Shown piece after piece: positions 16,884-25,222 of a stretch of 64,000 nucleotides of DNA. How positions within the stretch are numbered: position 1 is the stretch's first letter; every line of letters begins with the position of its first letter. A program made the translations under genes and the position numbers. Source of the DNA: Bacillus sp. J37 (lineage in GTDB: Bacteria; Bacillota; Bacilli; Bacillales; Bacillaceae); the NCBI RefSeq assembly GCF_000518865.1, contig NZ_JAEK01000004.1:123774-187773 (forward strand). Direction: 5' to 3'. Below the pieces are notes generated by a model. The model was not told the DNA's origin. It did not search any database and saw nothing but the letters and a program-made list of their open reading frames with translations.

Positions 16884-17884
16884 GATTGATTAAACCCCCT
16901 GCGAGCAATGTAAATAAAAAAGGGAGTTCCTATAAAAGCAGTCATAACACCAACTGGAATCTCTTCCGGCATAACAATATATCTAGCTAGAATATCAGCA
17001 AACACAAGTAAAGAGCCTCCGAGAACAACACAATATGGAAATATCCAGCGATAATCATTTCCTACTATAAACCTTGCAAAATGGGGAATCACAATCCCAA
17101 TAAACGCAATTGGACCAGCAACTGCTACAGCCCCTCCCCCTAAAATAATCACAAGTAAAGCACCTGTTAACTTTACAAAGCCGGTTCTTTGCCCCAAACC
17201 TTTTGCTACATCTTCCCCCATTGTTAATACATTTATCTTTTGAGAAAGAATCAAGCTAATCATGATGGCAGGTAAAATATATGGGAGAACGGTAAATAAA
17301 CTTTCTAGCTTTCTCCCTTGTATAGAGCCTGCTAACCAAAAAAGAACTTGATCTAATGCAGCTTCATTAACAACTAATAACCCTTGTGTTAAAGAGGAAA
17401 AGAGTGCAGCCATCGCTGCGCCTGCTAATGTTAGCTTCATAGGTGTTAAACCGTCCCGCCCAAAGGATCCCACAAAATAAACAATAAACGCTGAAAAAGC
17501 AGCTCCCGCAAATGCGATAAGTGTAAATCCCTGGTAAGAATTAACATAAAAGAAAGTAACCGCAACAACGATAAAAAATCCCGCTCCGGCATTAATGCCA
17601 AACACACTTGGTGATGCCAAAGGATTCTTTGTTAGTGCCTGCATAATGGCCCCTGCCAAAGCTAAACTGGCTCCTACCGTAGCACCTATCAAAGCTCTTG
17701 GCAAACGTACCTCGTGAACGATAATATGTTCATTTGTGCCATTATAACTTGTAAATGCCTCATAAACAGTCTTTAAATTCGTATCTGCATATCCAAACAC
17801 AAGACTTCCACACATTAAAAGCAAGAGTAATGATAAACCTAAAATAAGACCAATTGATTTTTGATAATTTGATTTTAATATCAT
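16880..17884 (-). CDS. FecCD-family siderophore permease (first subunit)
   Basis: FecCD-type permease of 334 residues. Motifs are GASLALAGAIMQALTKNPLASP, GPIAFIGIVIPHFARFIVG and DILARYIVMPEEIPVG. First gene of the minus-strand operon. The ATG at 17884 follows AAGGAG. The leader contains a Fur-type palindrome (17942-17956), so iron repression is expected. Confidence 0.94.
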   Translation of the reverse strand: MILKSNYQKSIGLILGLSLLLLLMCGSLVFGYADTNLKTVYEAFTSYNGTNEHIIVHEVRLPRALIGATVGASLALAGAIMQALTKNPLASPSVFGINAGAGFFIVVAVTFFYVNSYQGFTLIAFAGAAFSAFIVYFVGSFGRDGLTPMKLTLAGAAMAALFSSLTQGLLVVNEAALDQVLFWLAGSIQGRKLESLFTVLPYILPAIMISLILSQKINVLTMGEDVAKGLGQRTGFVKLTGALLVIILGGGAVAVAGPIAFIGIVIPHFARFIVGNDYRWIFPYCVVLGGSLLVFADILARYIVMPEEIPVGVMTAFIGTPFFIYIARRGFNQS

Positions 17885-17941
17885 ATTTTCTCCTTGCAAC
17901 TATCCATACTTCTTTTTCATATTATCAAATATAGATGATTT

Positions 17942-17956
17942 TGAAAATCATTTTCA
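17942..17956. promoter_or_regulatory. Fur box for the permease operon
   Basis: TGAAAATCATTTTCA is a symmetrical 7-1-7 palindrome, two substitutions from TGATAATnATTATCA. It lies 58 bp upstream of the permease ATG in the divergent region. Confidence 0.8.
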
Positions 17957-17964
17957 TTTAACTA

Positions 17965-17993
17965 TTGACAACACTTTAACTTCACCTTATCAT
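17965..17993 (+). promoter_or_regulatory. SigA promoter of the siderophore-binding protein gene
   Basis: TTGACA (17965-17970), a 17-nt spacer, and TATCAT (17988-17993). It lies immediately ahead of a Fur box. Confidence 0.8.
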
Positions 17994-18005
17994 TCAGTAT
18001 GTAAA

Positions 18006-18020
18006 TGAAAATCATTATCA
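18006..18020. promoter_or_regulatory. Fur box for the siderophore-binding protein gene
   Basis: TGAAAATCATTATCA is one substitution from the Fur 7-1-7 core. It overlaps the expected transcription start of the + strand gene, so Fur-Fe2+ should block transcription. Confidence 0.87.
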
Positions 18021-18037
18021 ATAACGGAGGTCAAAAC

Positions 18038-19045
18038 ATGAGCAATACACACAAAAAGTCATGGTTATCATTATTTTTACTAAGCCTCACTCTTCTTATT
18101 CTCGCTGCATGTGGGAACAACAATGAAGGAACAACTGATTCTAAAGGTGCTAAAGATGCAAGTGATACACCTGCAGAAGAAACATATACAGTTGAACATG
18201 CTATGGGTACTACTGAAATTACTGGTACTCCTGAAAAAATAGTCATCTTAACGAATGAAGGAACGGAAGCCCTTCTGGCAATGGGAGTAACTCCAGTTGG
18301 CGCTGTTCAATCTTGGCTTGGTGAGCCTTGGTATGATCATATTTCAGATCAAATGGCTGATGTTAAAGTGGTTGGTACTGAGAGTGAAGTAAATGTGGAA
18401 GCCATTGCTGCACTAAAACCTGATTTAATTATCGGCAACAAAATGCGTCAAGAAAAAGTATACGAACAACTAAAGGCAATTGCACCAACTGTTTTCTCTG
18501 AGACATTAAGAGGAGACTGGCAGGAAAACTTTCATTTATATGCCAAAGCACTAAATCGTGAAGAAGAAGGCAAAAAGGTCATTTCTGATTTTGAATCAAG
18601 AATTACATCTTTGAAGGATTCACTTGGCGATAAAGTAAATCAGGAAGTTTCTGTTGTACGCTTTATGGCAGGTATGACAAGAGTTTATTATACTGATACA
18701 TTTTCTGGAGTCATTTTTGACAAGCTTGGATTAAAACATTCTGGTTCGGTTCAAGAGTTATTTACGGATAATCCAGATGATTTATTTATGCGTGAAGTTG
18801 GCAAAGAAATTATTCCACAATTAGATGCTGATATTCTATTCTACTTCACCTACGCACCACCCGGTGATACTGAAGCAACTAAAACAGAAGAAGAATGGAC
18901 AAACGATTCTCTATGGAAAAACCTAGAAGTAGTGAAAGCGGAAAAAGCATATAAAGTTGATGATGCAATTTGGAACACTGCCGGCGGGGTCATTGCCGCT
19001 AACTTACTTTTAGATGATATAGAAAAAAAATTGATTGCTGAATAA
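18038..19045 (+). CDS. Iron-siderophore-binding lipoprotein (YfiY-like)
   Basis: Extracytoplasmic lipoprotein of 335 residues that captures ferric siderophore for the divergent permease operon. A basic N-terminus, hydrophobic stretch and lipobox LAAC (cysteine about residue 25) are followed by a short linker and a TroA-like binding fold (EKIVILTNEGTEALLAMGVT, LKPDLIIGNKMRQEK). From memory the mature part resembles YfiY of B. subtilis, which imports schizokinen/arthrobactin, so a hydroxamate-citrate siderophore is the best guess. The ATG at 18038 follows GGAGG. Fur box and promoter are immediately upstream. Confidence 0.9.
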   Translation: MSNTHKKSWLSLFLLSLTLLILAACGNNNEGTTDSKGAKDASDTPAEETYTVEHAMGTTEITGTPEKIVILTNEGTEALLAMGVTPVGAVQSWLGEPWYDHISDQMADVKVVGTESEVNVEAIAALKPDLIIGNKMRQEKVYEQLKAIAPTVFSETLRGDWQENFHLYAKALNREEEGKKVISDFESRITSLKDSLGDKVNQEVSVVRFMAGMTRVYYTDTFSGVIFDKLGLKHSGSVQELFTDNPDDLFMREVGKEIIPQLDADILFYFTYAPPGDTEATKTEEEWTNDSLWKNLEVVKAEKAYKVDDAIWNTAGGVIAANLLLDDIEKKLIAE

Positions 19046-19051
19046 GATAAA

Positions 19052-19076
19052 AGACGGCTAACAATGTTGGCCGTCT
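19052..19076 (+). terminator. Duplicated terminator hairpin, first copy (no T-run)
   Basis: The stem AGACGGC/GCCGTCT with inner TAAC/GTTG lies 6 bp after the binding-protein stop. No T-run follows it here; the second copy at 19235-19259 has one. The 22-nt core (19055-19076) is repeated exactly at 19238-19259. Confidence 0.8.
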
Positions 19077-19109
19077 CAGTTTGTAGACAAAGTAAAATTT
19101 GCTAGCCTT

Positions 19110-19235
19110 TCAGACTGATTGCTAACGCTTGCTTTCGAGGCACGAAGCCTTGTGAGGAGCGGAGTTACCGGTGTTGGTAATGAGCACCGCAGCAAGGGGA
19201 GTAACGAAGAAAGCGAGCGTTTGTCAACAGTCTGA
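19110..19235. repeat. Palindromic MITE-like element between duplicated terminators
   Basis: Imperfect 27-bp terminal inverted repeats: the left arm contains CAGACTGATTGCTAACGC (19110-19136) and the right arm GCGTTTGTCAACAGTCTGA (19209-19235). The GC-rich interior contains GAGGAGCGGAGTTACCGG and GAGCACCGC. Such elements recur between genes in Bacillaceae. It is flanked by two copies of the same 22-nt terminator sequence. No ORF is visible in it. Confidence 0.7.
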
Positions 19236-19266
19236 GGCGGCTAACAATGTTGGCCGTCTTTTTTTA
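19235..19266 (+). terminator. Duplicated terminator hairpin, second copy (with T-run)
   Basis: Same GGC-TAAC-AAT-GTTGGCC stem as at 19052, followed by eight Ts. This is the functional-looking copy. Confidence 0.88.
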
Positions 19267-19344
19267 TAATTAACTTTTTGTTTTTTCTTAATTAAAAAGG
19301 GGAAAATAGCAATATCTTAAACAGAAAATGGGAGATGAGCTATC

Positions 19345-20070
19345 TTGCTTCAGGCAGCTTTTTGGGGTGCTTTTGCCGGATCACCCATCTTCTTTGGCGC
19401 GTTGGTAGGGCTTTTCACCAATCTTCCAAAGAAGATAACCGGACTGATTATGTCATTTGGAACAGGTGTATTAATAGGAGCTGCTTCATTTGAATTGCTG
19501 ACAGAAGCAGTAAATGAAGGGGGTTTATGGGCAACATCACTTGGATTCCTTTCCGGGGCTTTAGTTTTCACTTTTTCTGAGGTAATTATTTCAAAAAAAG
19601 GGGGAAGTGAACGTAAGCGATCAAAAAAAAGGCCTGAAAATCATTCTGGTTTATCGATCTTTATAGGGACAATTATTGACGCCGTTCCGGAGTCGATTAT
19701 TATTGGAGTAAGTTTACTAGAACAGGGAACGGTTAGCTACTTAATGGTTATTGCTGTTTTAATTAGTAATTTTCCTGAGGGTCTTTCAAGTACTATTGGA
19801 CTGAAACATGATGGCTATAAACGTAAGAAAATATTGCTTATGTGGATAATCGTTGTGTGTCTTTCATCCATTAGCTCTTTATTAGGCTTTGCACTCCTTC
19901 AACATGCACCAAGTCACGTTGTTTCAATCATTTCTGCTTTTGCAGCTGGCGGAATTTTTGCGATGGTTTCCTCAACAATGATGCCTGAAGCATTTGAGGA
20001 AGGTGGTGCAGTTGTAGGCTTCGTTGCTTCTTTAGGACTTTTGGCTTCATTGTTTTTAGCAAGCATATAA
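19345..20070 (+). CDS. ZIP-family metal transporter
   Basis: Membrane protein of 241 residues with about eight hydrophobic segments and the ZIP metal-binding motifs. Helix IV carries DAVPESIIIGVS and helix V SNFPEGLSSTIG; the D/N, P, E residues in both helices are the usual ligands. A charged cytoplasmic loop (KKGGSERKRSKKRPENH) lies between helices III and IV. It uses a TTG start behind GGGAG. Substrate (Zn, Fe or Mn) cannot be decided from sequence. I saw no Zur or Fur palindrome directly upstream, where the terminator-MITE region lies. Confidence 0.88.
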   Translation: MLQAAFWGAFAGSPIFFGALVGLFTNLPKKITGLIMSFGTGVLIGAASFELLTEAVNEGGLWATSLGFLSGALVFTFSEVIISKKGGSERKRSKKRPENHSGLSIFIGTIIDAVPESIIIGVSLLEQGTVSYLMVIAVLISNFPEGLSSTIGLKHDGYKRKKILLMWIIVVCLSSISSLLGFALLQHAPSHVVSIISAFAAGGIFAMVSSTMMPEAFEEGGAVVGFVASLGLLASLFLASI

Positions 20071-20077
20071 ACGGTTT

Positions 20078-20108
20078 AAAGGGGCATCTCCAAAATGGAG
20101 AACCCCTT
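20078..20108. terminator. Terminator between convergent ZIP and ktrB genes
   Basis: An AAGGGG...CCCCTT stem with an inner CTCC/GGAG pair and a T-rich tail on the + strand. Confidence 0.65.
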
Positions 20109-20115
20109 AGTTTAT

Positions 20116-21435
20116 TTATCCAGTTAAAATATCTTCTTCCGGATAACGAATCTTTTCTTTTGATGGTGTTGCTAAAGAAAACATTAAGGTTAATGGACCA
20201 AGCTTGCCCAAGATCATAATGAAGATAATAAGCTGTTTTCCAACAGATGATAGTGTCACTGTGAGCCCTGCAGAAAGACCGACCGTACCAAAGGCTGATA
20301 CCACTTCAAACATGATATCAATAAATGAAGCATCTCTTTCTGTTAAATTTAATAACAAGATACCAAGAATAACAAATACGATACTTATCATTGAAATTGC
20401 GAGTGCTTTCAAGAGAAATGTTGTATTTATTGTTCTTTTTAATATAACAATATCATTTTTCCCTCTTAAAAAGCTTATAGTTGCTAGTGCTATGATTAAG
20501 GCTGTTGTTAATTTAATTCCTCCACCGGTAGACCCGCTCCCTGCTCCTATAAACATTAAAATAATGATAAAAAACAATGTTGTTTCATCCATGCTTCCAA
20601 TATCAATTGTATTAAATCCAGCTGTTCTTGGTGAAACAGCTTGAAAATAAGATGCCCAAAGCTTATCTTTTAATGTGAAATGACCAAGTGTTTCAGGGTT
20701 ACTATATTCCAAACAAAAGATAAACAGCATTGCAACAATATTAATAATAAGAGTGCCAATAATCATCAATTTAGTATGAAGAGATAGCCTTTTGAACTTT
20801 CTCTTTTTCCACACATCGACTAAAACAGTAAAACCAATTCCTCCAATGATAAATAATATTGATATAACAATATTCACTAAAGGATCTCCTGCATATTGCA
20901 TAAGATTATCCGACCAAAGTGCAAAACCTGCATTATTAAAAGCTGAGATTGAATGAAAAAAGCTAAAAAACAACCCCTTAGTCCATCCGAATTGCGGCAC
21001 CCACCGAATAGAAAGGAAGATCATCGCAATCAGTTCAATCGTAATCGAAAAGACAAACAAGTATTTCACCAGCTTAATAATTCCACCAACAGATGTTTGG
21101 TTTAAAGCATGTTGCATAAGCAATCTTTCTTTAAGTCCTATCTTCTTTCCCAGCATCATGTAAATTAACACGGCAAATGACATGATTCCAAGGCCGCCAA
21201 CTTGAATAAGAACGGCAATGATAAACTGACCAAAGGTTGTAAAGGTTGTAGCCGGATCTACTGTTGCAAGACCTGTTACCGTCATCGCTGAGGTACTAAT
21301 GAATAATGCATCTACCCATTTAATCTCCTCATGAGTAGAAAAAGGTAACTTTAAAACACATGTTCCTACGGCTATCGACACAACAAAAACAAGTACCAGC
21401 AACTGTGAGGGATTCATTTTTATGAATTTTTTCAC
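20116..21435 (-). CDS. ktrB: Potassium uptake protein KtrB (channel subunit)
   Basis: Ion-conducting membrane subunit of the KtrAB potassium transporter. Four P-loop repeats are visible, with selectivity segments AMTVTGLATVD, FNNAGFALW, RTAGFNTID and FGTVGLSAG. It gives 439 residues from a GTG at 21435, one base after the KtrA stop, or 433 from an ATG at 21417. Neither has a strong SD, which suggests translational coupling to ktrA. The intramembrane gate region GAGSGSTGGGIKL is present. It is downstream of the c-di-AMP riboswitch. Confidence 0.95.
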   Translation of the reverse strand: MKKFIKMNPSQLLVLVFVVSIAVGTCVLKLPFSTHEEIKWVDALFISTSAMTVTGLATVDPATTFTTFGQFIIAVLIQVGGLGIMSFAVLIYMMLGKKIGLKERLLMQHALNQTSVGGIIKLVKYLFVFSITIELIAMIFLSIRWVPQFGWTKGLFFSFFHSISAFNNAGFALWSDNLMQYAGDPLVNIVISILFIIGGIGFTVLVDVWKKRKFKRLSLHTKLMIIGTLIINIVAMLFIFCLEYSNPETLGHFTLKDKLWASYFQAVSPRTAGFNTIDIGSMDETTLFFIIILMFIGAGSGSTGGGIKLTTALIIALATISFLRGKNDIVILKRTINTTFLLKALAISMISIVFVILGILLLNLTERDASFIDIMFEVVSAFGTVGLSAGLTVTLSSVGKQLIIFIMILGKLGPLTLMFSLATPSKEKIRYPEEDILTG

Positions 21436-21436
21436 T

Positions 21437-22093
21437 TTACATACCAGATTCTTCAAAATTAATAATATCTTTATTTTTACCAATTATCAGTAGGACATCA
21501 CCTACAGTAATCCGTTCATCATCTGAAGGTGATACACAAATGTCTTCTCCTCTTTGAATACCAACAATATTACAGCCATATTTTGAAGGGATATTTAAAT
21601 CATAAATTGTCTTATTACATAGTTTTTTTGTCGCAACGACTTCTACAAGACTGTACTCCCTTGATAACTCAATATAATCAATCATTTTTTCAGATATAAT
21701 ATGATGGGCAATTCGCTTTGCCATATCCCGCTCAGGATGAATCACTCGGTTTACACCAATTTTATCTAATACCTTTTGATGGTAGTCATTTTGAGCTTTT
21801 GCCCATACCTGCGGAATGCCTAGATCTTTTAAAATAAGAGATGTTAAAATACTTGCTTCAATATCATCACCAAATGATACGAATGCATGGTCCACATTTC
21901 GAACCCCCAGCTGCTTTAAGATCGTTTCATCTATGGCATTTGCTCGTACTGCATGTGTCGCATAAGGAGCATACTGTTGGACCTTTTCCTCACTCTTATC
22001 AATCGCAAGAACCTCAATTCCAAGCTCATGAAACTCCTTTACAAGACTTCCACCAAAACGACCTAAGCCAAATACTGCAAATTGCTTCTTCAC
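21437..22093 (-). CDS. ktrA: Potassium uptake regulatory subunit KtrA
   Basis: Cytoplasmic RCK protein of 218 residues that forms the octameric gating ring of KtrAB. The Rossmann motif is VFGLGRFGGSLVKEF and a conserved acidic residue in LAIDKSEEKV follows strand 2, as expected for nucleotide binding. The last ~75 residues are the RCK_C domain, which in B. subtilis KtrA binds c-di-AMP. I chose the GTG at 22093 (VKKQFAVFG) because GAAGGAA lies 5 nt upstream; an in-frame TTG 18 nt earlier is the alternative. Confidence 0.95.
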   Translation of the reverse strand: MKKQFAVFGLGRFGGSLVKEFHELGIEVLAIDKSEEKVQQYAPYATHAVRANAIDETILKQLGVRNVDHAFVSFGDDIEASILTSLILKDLGIPQVWAKAQNDYHQKVLDKIGVNRVIHPERDMAKRIAHHIISEKMIDYIELSREYSLVEVVATKKLCNKTIYDLNIPSKYGCNIVGIQRGEDICVSPSDDERITVGDVLLIIGKNKDIINFEESGM

Positions 22094-22174
22094 AAAAATT
22101 CCTTCTTTCAATGCATAATGTAGTCAGTTACTTATGTTTTTAAAAACAACGAGTACAAATAGTTTCAAAACAAC

Positions 22175-22212
22175 CCAAAAAGACACAAGGGTAGTGAGTC
22201 CCTGTGTCTTTT
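22175..22212 (-). terminator. Terminator of the c-di-AMP riboswitch
   Basis: An AAAGACAC-AAGGG...CCC-TGTGTCTTT hairpin with a T-run on the minus strand lies between the aptamer and ktrA. It is the expected expression platform. Confidence 0.87.
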
Positions 22213-22221
22213 CATAAGCAC

Positions 22222-22368
22222 ATGGTCATCCCTTTAACGCTTGCGGAGTTAGCTGTCGGATTCGGGCAAAAGAGTAGCCCTACAAACCATCTATAAAGAT
22301 GTTTGATTCACCCCAAGTCTGTTAAGACACTTTCATGGGTCCCCCGCTCCTATTTTTATAGGATTAAG
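22222..22368 (-). promoter_or_regulatory. c-di-AMP (ydaO/yuaA-type) riboswitch upstream of ktrAB
   Basis: On the minus strand the blocks appear in order: AGCGGGGGACCCA, GGGGTGAATC, AGGGCTACTCTTTTGCCCGA, ATCCGACAGCTAACTCCGCA and GGGATGACCA. These are the hallmarks of the ydaO class. It is followed by a terminator and then ktrAB. High c-di-AMP should terminate transcription and limit K+ uptake, the known logic for ktrAB in B. subtilis. Confidence 0.96.
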
Positions 22369-22614
22369 CGATCTTTGATCATCTATTCTTTTTTTGTTTG
22401 AAAACGTGCTTTTCTTACTAAGTAGTCGACTAACTTAATCATTCATATTATTTATGAATGTAATCTTACTCCCCTCACCAATCAATCGTAAAGCATGAAA
22501 AAGCCCATTTTTTGATAAAATTTGTTCAAAATCACTCAATTAATCGTTTACATCTATTGTTTCCTTATTCAATCGTCTTATTTTATTCTTTTCCTAGGTT
22601 ATATTTTATAAAAC

Positions 22615-22644
22615 AAAAAAGACACTAGCATCGTCTGCTGTGTC
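22615..22644 (-). terminator. Terminator after tatA
   Basis: A GACAC-AGCA/TGCT-GTGTC stem (22621-22644) followed on the minus strand by six Ts, 7 bp past the tatA stop. Confidence 0.85.
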
Positions 22645-22651
22645 CATATCT

Positions 22652-22828
22652 TTAGTGATTACTTTTTTTATTCACTGGCTCCTCATCATCCATGAGACCC
22701 TTTGTTGCATTTTTAAATTCTCTAAGTGTTTTACCGGCAGCCTTTCCCAATTCCGGTAATTTTTTAGGTCCAAATAATAATAATGCGACAAACAAGATAA
22801 GTAAGATTTCTCCGAATCCCAAATTCAT
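22652..22828 (-). CDS. tatA: Twin-arginine translocase subunit TatA
   Basis: Single-pass membrane protein of 58 residues. It has an N-terminal hydrophobic helix ([23 protein letters not shown]), the FGPKKLPE hinge, an amphipathic helix and a charged tail. It forms the pore-like component of the Tat export pathway. No tatC or Tat substrate gene is adjacent, so this is an orphan tatA, perhaps equivalent to B. subtilis tatAc. The ATG at 22828 is preferred to an upstream reading that adds a non-family N-terminus. Confidence 0.93.
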   Translation of the reverse strand: MNLGFGEILLILFVALLLFGPKKLPELGKAAGKTLREFKNATKGLMDDEEPVNKKSNH

Positions 22829-22909
22829 GTGTACACACTTCTTTCTTAAAGAGTGATAAACTTTACCTAACATTATAAATGAATCTTATTATAGAATCAA
22901 AATAAGTTT

Positions 22910-24106
22910 TTAGATTTTTCGGATTTGAAAATAAAAAAGAAGTGAAATAAATAAACCGACGATGACTGCTATCGGAACAATGATAGATAAATGAAGTTGT
23001 TCTTTGTTCTGATCTACCACTTCTTCATTTGTAACGATCTCACTTTTCATTTGTTCGTTTTTCTCTTCATTTTCAACTTGATCAAGTTCTACTTCTGTTA
23101 TAATCCTTTGATCCTCACCCTTGACGATAAGTTCACCAGATGGAGTTACCTCTTTTTCAATCGTTTCTCCCTTTCGTTTTGTAAACGATGTATCTTCTGT
23201 AACCAGGAAGGAATGATCAAATCCATCTGTGAATTTTTCATTTTTTAGTACAAGATCTGTTTCAAAGTGTTCAAAACCATAATCCAATAAGGTGATCGTG
23301 TCATCGTAGGATTGCTGACTGTACATTGAATTTAGCGTTACAGCAATCAAACTTATATTCTCTCGTTCAGCTGTTGTGACAAGAGTAAATCCCGCTTCCT
23401 GGACAAACCCGTTTTTTCCACCCTTTATTCCTTCATACTCCTTGTCTCGTACCATTTCATGATGATTAATAAGAGTTGTATCCCAGCTCTCTCCATCCCA
23501 TTTCAATTCACTCGTTTGAAAGATGTCTCTAAATGTTTGATTTTGTATTGCATATTGCGTAATTTTGGCCATATCCTCTGCTGTTGTTAAATGATCTGGT
23601 TCATGAAGTCCATGCGGGTTTGAGAAATGGGTATTTTCTACTCCCACTTCCTGTTGTAAAAATTCATTAAAATCTTTTGTAAATTGTTCAACAGAACCAC
23701 TAAGATGTTCTGCAATCGCAACTCCTGCATCATTTCCGGAATTAATAACTAAGCCTTGGATTAACTTTTTTAATGGAACCTGTTCACCTACTTCCAGGTA
23801 TACTCTAGTTCCATCCACATTTCTTGCATTCTCACTAACAGTCACAAGATCATTTATATTCCCTTTTTCAATTGCATAAATAGCTGTAGCAATTTTCGTT
23901 ATACTTGCCGGTGGAAGCTTCTCTTTACTATTTTTTTCGTAAAGGACCTCTCCTGAATCAGCATCAATCAGAACAACAGCTTCACTATAAAGCTGTAAAT
24001 TCTTATTCTCCATGTTTGCGGCAGCATCCACTTCCATGGTTTTTGGCAATATAAATGAGCATATGACGAAAGCAATCAGAACATACTTAAGGTAGAATTT
24101 TTTCAT
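22910..24106 (-). CDS. D-Ala-D-Ala carboxypeptidase-like penicillin-binding protein (KNG variant)
   Basis: Exported, C-terminally anchored serine peptidase of the peptidase S11 family, 398 residues. It has a signal sequence (residues ~6-29), SxxK nucleophile S68-ITK71, SGN at 123-125, and the third motif reads K231-N-G233 instead of KTG. A C-terminal membrane helix (~373-393, IIVPIAVIVGLFISLLFY) follows a charged stalk. The Thr to Asn change in KTG is unusual and could alter beta-lactam or substrate binding. The ATG at 24106 follows TAGGAG. Confidence 0.88.
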   Translation of the reverse strand: MKKFYLKYVLIAFVICSFILPKTMEVDAAANMENKNLQLYSEAVVLIDADSGEVLYEKNSKEKLPPASITKIATAIYAIEKGNINDLVTVSENARNVDGTRVYLEVGEQVPLKKLIQGLVINSGNDAGVAIAEHLSGSVEQFTKDFNEFLQQEVGVENTHFSNPHGLHEPDHLTTAEDMAKITQYAIQNQTFRDIFQTSELKWDGESWDTTLINHHEMVRDKEYEGIKGGKNGFVQEAGFTLVTTAERENISLIAVTLNSMYSQQSYDDTITLLDYGFEHFETDLVLKNEKFTDGFDHSFLVTEDTSFTKRKGETIEKEVTPSGELIVKGEDQRIITEVELDQVENEEKNEQMKSEIVTNEEVVDQNKEQLHLSIIVPIAVIVGLFISLLFYFQIRKI

Positions 24107-24229
24107 GATGCTACTCCTATACTTTATCGTTCTTATTCTTTCTTGAATAGAATAACAAGCCCTAACTGAAAAAAGCAATGTCAGTATTTTGAAACTAACC
24201 CTACTTATTTCCTACTAGTAATTGAGGGA

Positions 24230-24258
24230 TTGACTCTCACAAAAAGAGAATTTATACT
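24230..24258 (+). promoter_or_regulatory. SigA promoter of the TetR-SMR operon
   Basis: TTGACT (24230-24235), a 17-nt spacer, TATACT (24253-24258). It is 33 bp from the tetR start. The short pairs GACTGACGAACGT just downstream may include the repressor operator. Confidence 0.75.
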
Positions 24259-24290
24259 ATAGACTGACGAACGTAAGGAAGGTTGATAAC

Positions 24291-24884
24291 ATGTCTGCTT
24301 CAAAAATTAAAAAGGCTGCATTAATTCAATTTGCACAATATGGTTATGATGGCACCTCTCTAGCAACTATTGCCAAAGATGTCGGAATAAAAAAACAATC
24401 CATCTATGCACATTTTGCTGGTAAAGACGAATTATATTTAACGATACTTGAAGAAGCAATCATAGATGAAAAACAGTATTTACAAGATTATTTTTCAAGT
24501 TTTCACACACTATCATTACATGATAAGCTCTATCAGTTTTTATCTGACTATGGTAAACGCTATGAGACACATCCATCCACCATGTTTTTGTTGCGAAACG
24601 CTTTTCTTCCTCCTTCCCATTTGTATGAGCAAATGATGGAGAAAGTGTATCAATATTTAGATGGTATCGAACTTCTCTTGCTTCAGTATTTAGAGTCGCA
24701 ACGAACGGCTTTTCAAGTATCTGCGGAAGAAGTAGCCATTTCCTATATCGCTCTTATTGATTCACTTCAAATAGAACTCCTTTATAGTGGAAGAGATCGA
24801 TTTCAAAGAAGACTTCATGCTTCCTGGAACATTTTTTGGAGAGGAATTACGGTTCAAAAGGAGGAAGAACACAAAAATGAATAA
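24291..24884 (+). CDS. TetR-family repressor of the adjoining SMR exporter
   Basis: One-component regulator of 197 residues. The N-terminal HTH (ALIQFAQYGYDGTSLATIAKDVGI, KKQSIYAHFAGKDEL) is classical TetR, followed by a divergent helical ligand-binding domain. It overlaps the first SMR gene by 8 bp, so it is part of the operon and probably autoregulates. The arrangement tetR-smr-smr resembles yvdT-yvdS-yvdR of B. subtilis. The ligand is unknown. Confidence 0.88.
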   Translation: MSASKIKKAALIQFAQYGYDGTSLATIAKDVGIKKQSIYAHFAGKDELYLTILEEAIIDEKQYLQDYFSSFHTLSLHDKLYQFLSDYGKRYETHPSTMFLLRNAFLPPSHLYEQMMEKVYQYLDGIELLLLQYLESQRTAFQVSAEEVAISYIALIDSLQIELLYSGRDRFQRRLHASWNIFWRGITVQKEEEHKNE

Positions 24885-25221
24885 ATATTGGTTTCTTGTC
24901 TATATATCAACATTTTTTGAGGTTAGTTGGGTAACAGGTTTAAAACATGCATCAACTGGCTTGGAATGGGCTGGTACGGTAATCTGTATTTTCGTGAGTT
25001 TTTATTTATTAATTACTGCAACTAAAAAACTTCCGATTAGTACTGTATATGCAGTGTTTACAGGGTTAGGAGCAGCTGGTACTGTCATTGTCGAGCTTGT
25101 CCTCTTTTCAAATGAGGTTAACTGGTTAAAGCTTATTTTATGTGCTGTCCTAATTACAGGGGTTGTCGGCCTTAAAATGGTTACGACTGAACCTGGTCAG
25201 CCTGTGAAAGGAGAGAACTAA
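24877..25221 (+). CDS. SMR-family exporter subunit 1
   Basis: Four-helix small multidrug resistance protein of 114 residues. The essential membrane glutamate lies in helix 1 (FFEVSWVTGLKHAS), and a FEVxWxxGLK pattern is typical of the guanidinium-exporter/SugE-like branch. The ATG at 24877 follows AAAGGAGGAAG inside the end of tetR. It pairs with the next gene, and two-gene SMR systems form antiparallel heterodimers. No guanidine riboswitch precedes it; control is by TetR. Confidence 0.9.
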   Translation: MNKYWFLVYISTFFEVSWVTGLKHASTGLEWAGTVICIFVSFYLLITATKKLPISTVYAVFTGLGAAGTVIVELVLFSNEVNWLKLILCAVLITGVVGLKMVTTEPGQPVKGEN

Positions 25222-25222
25222 G

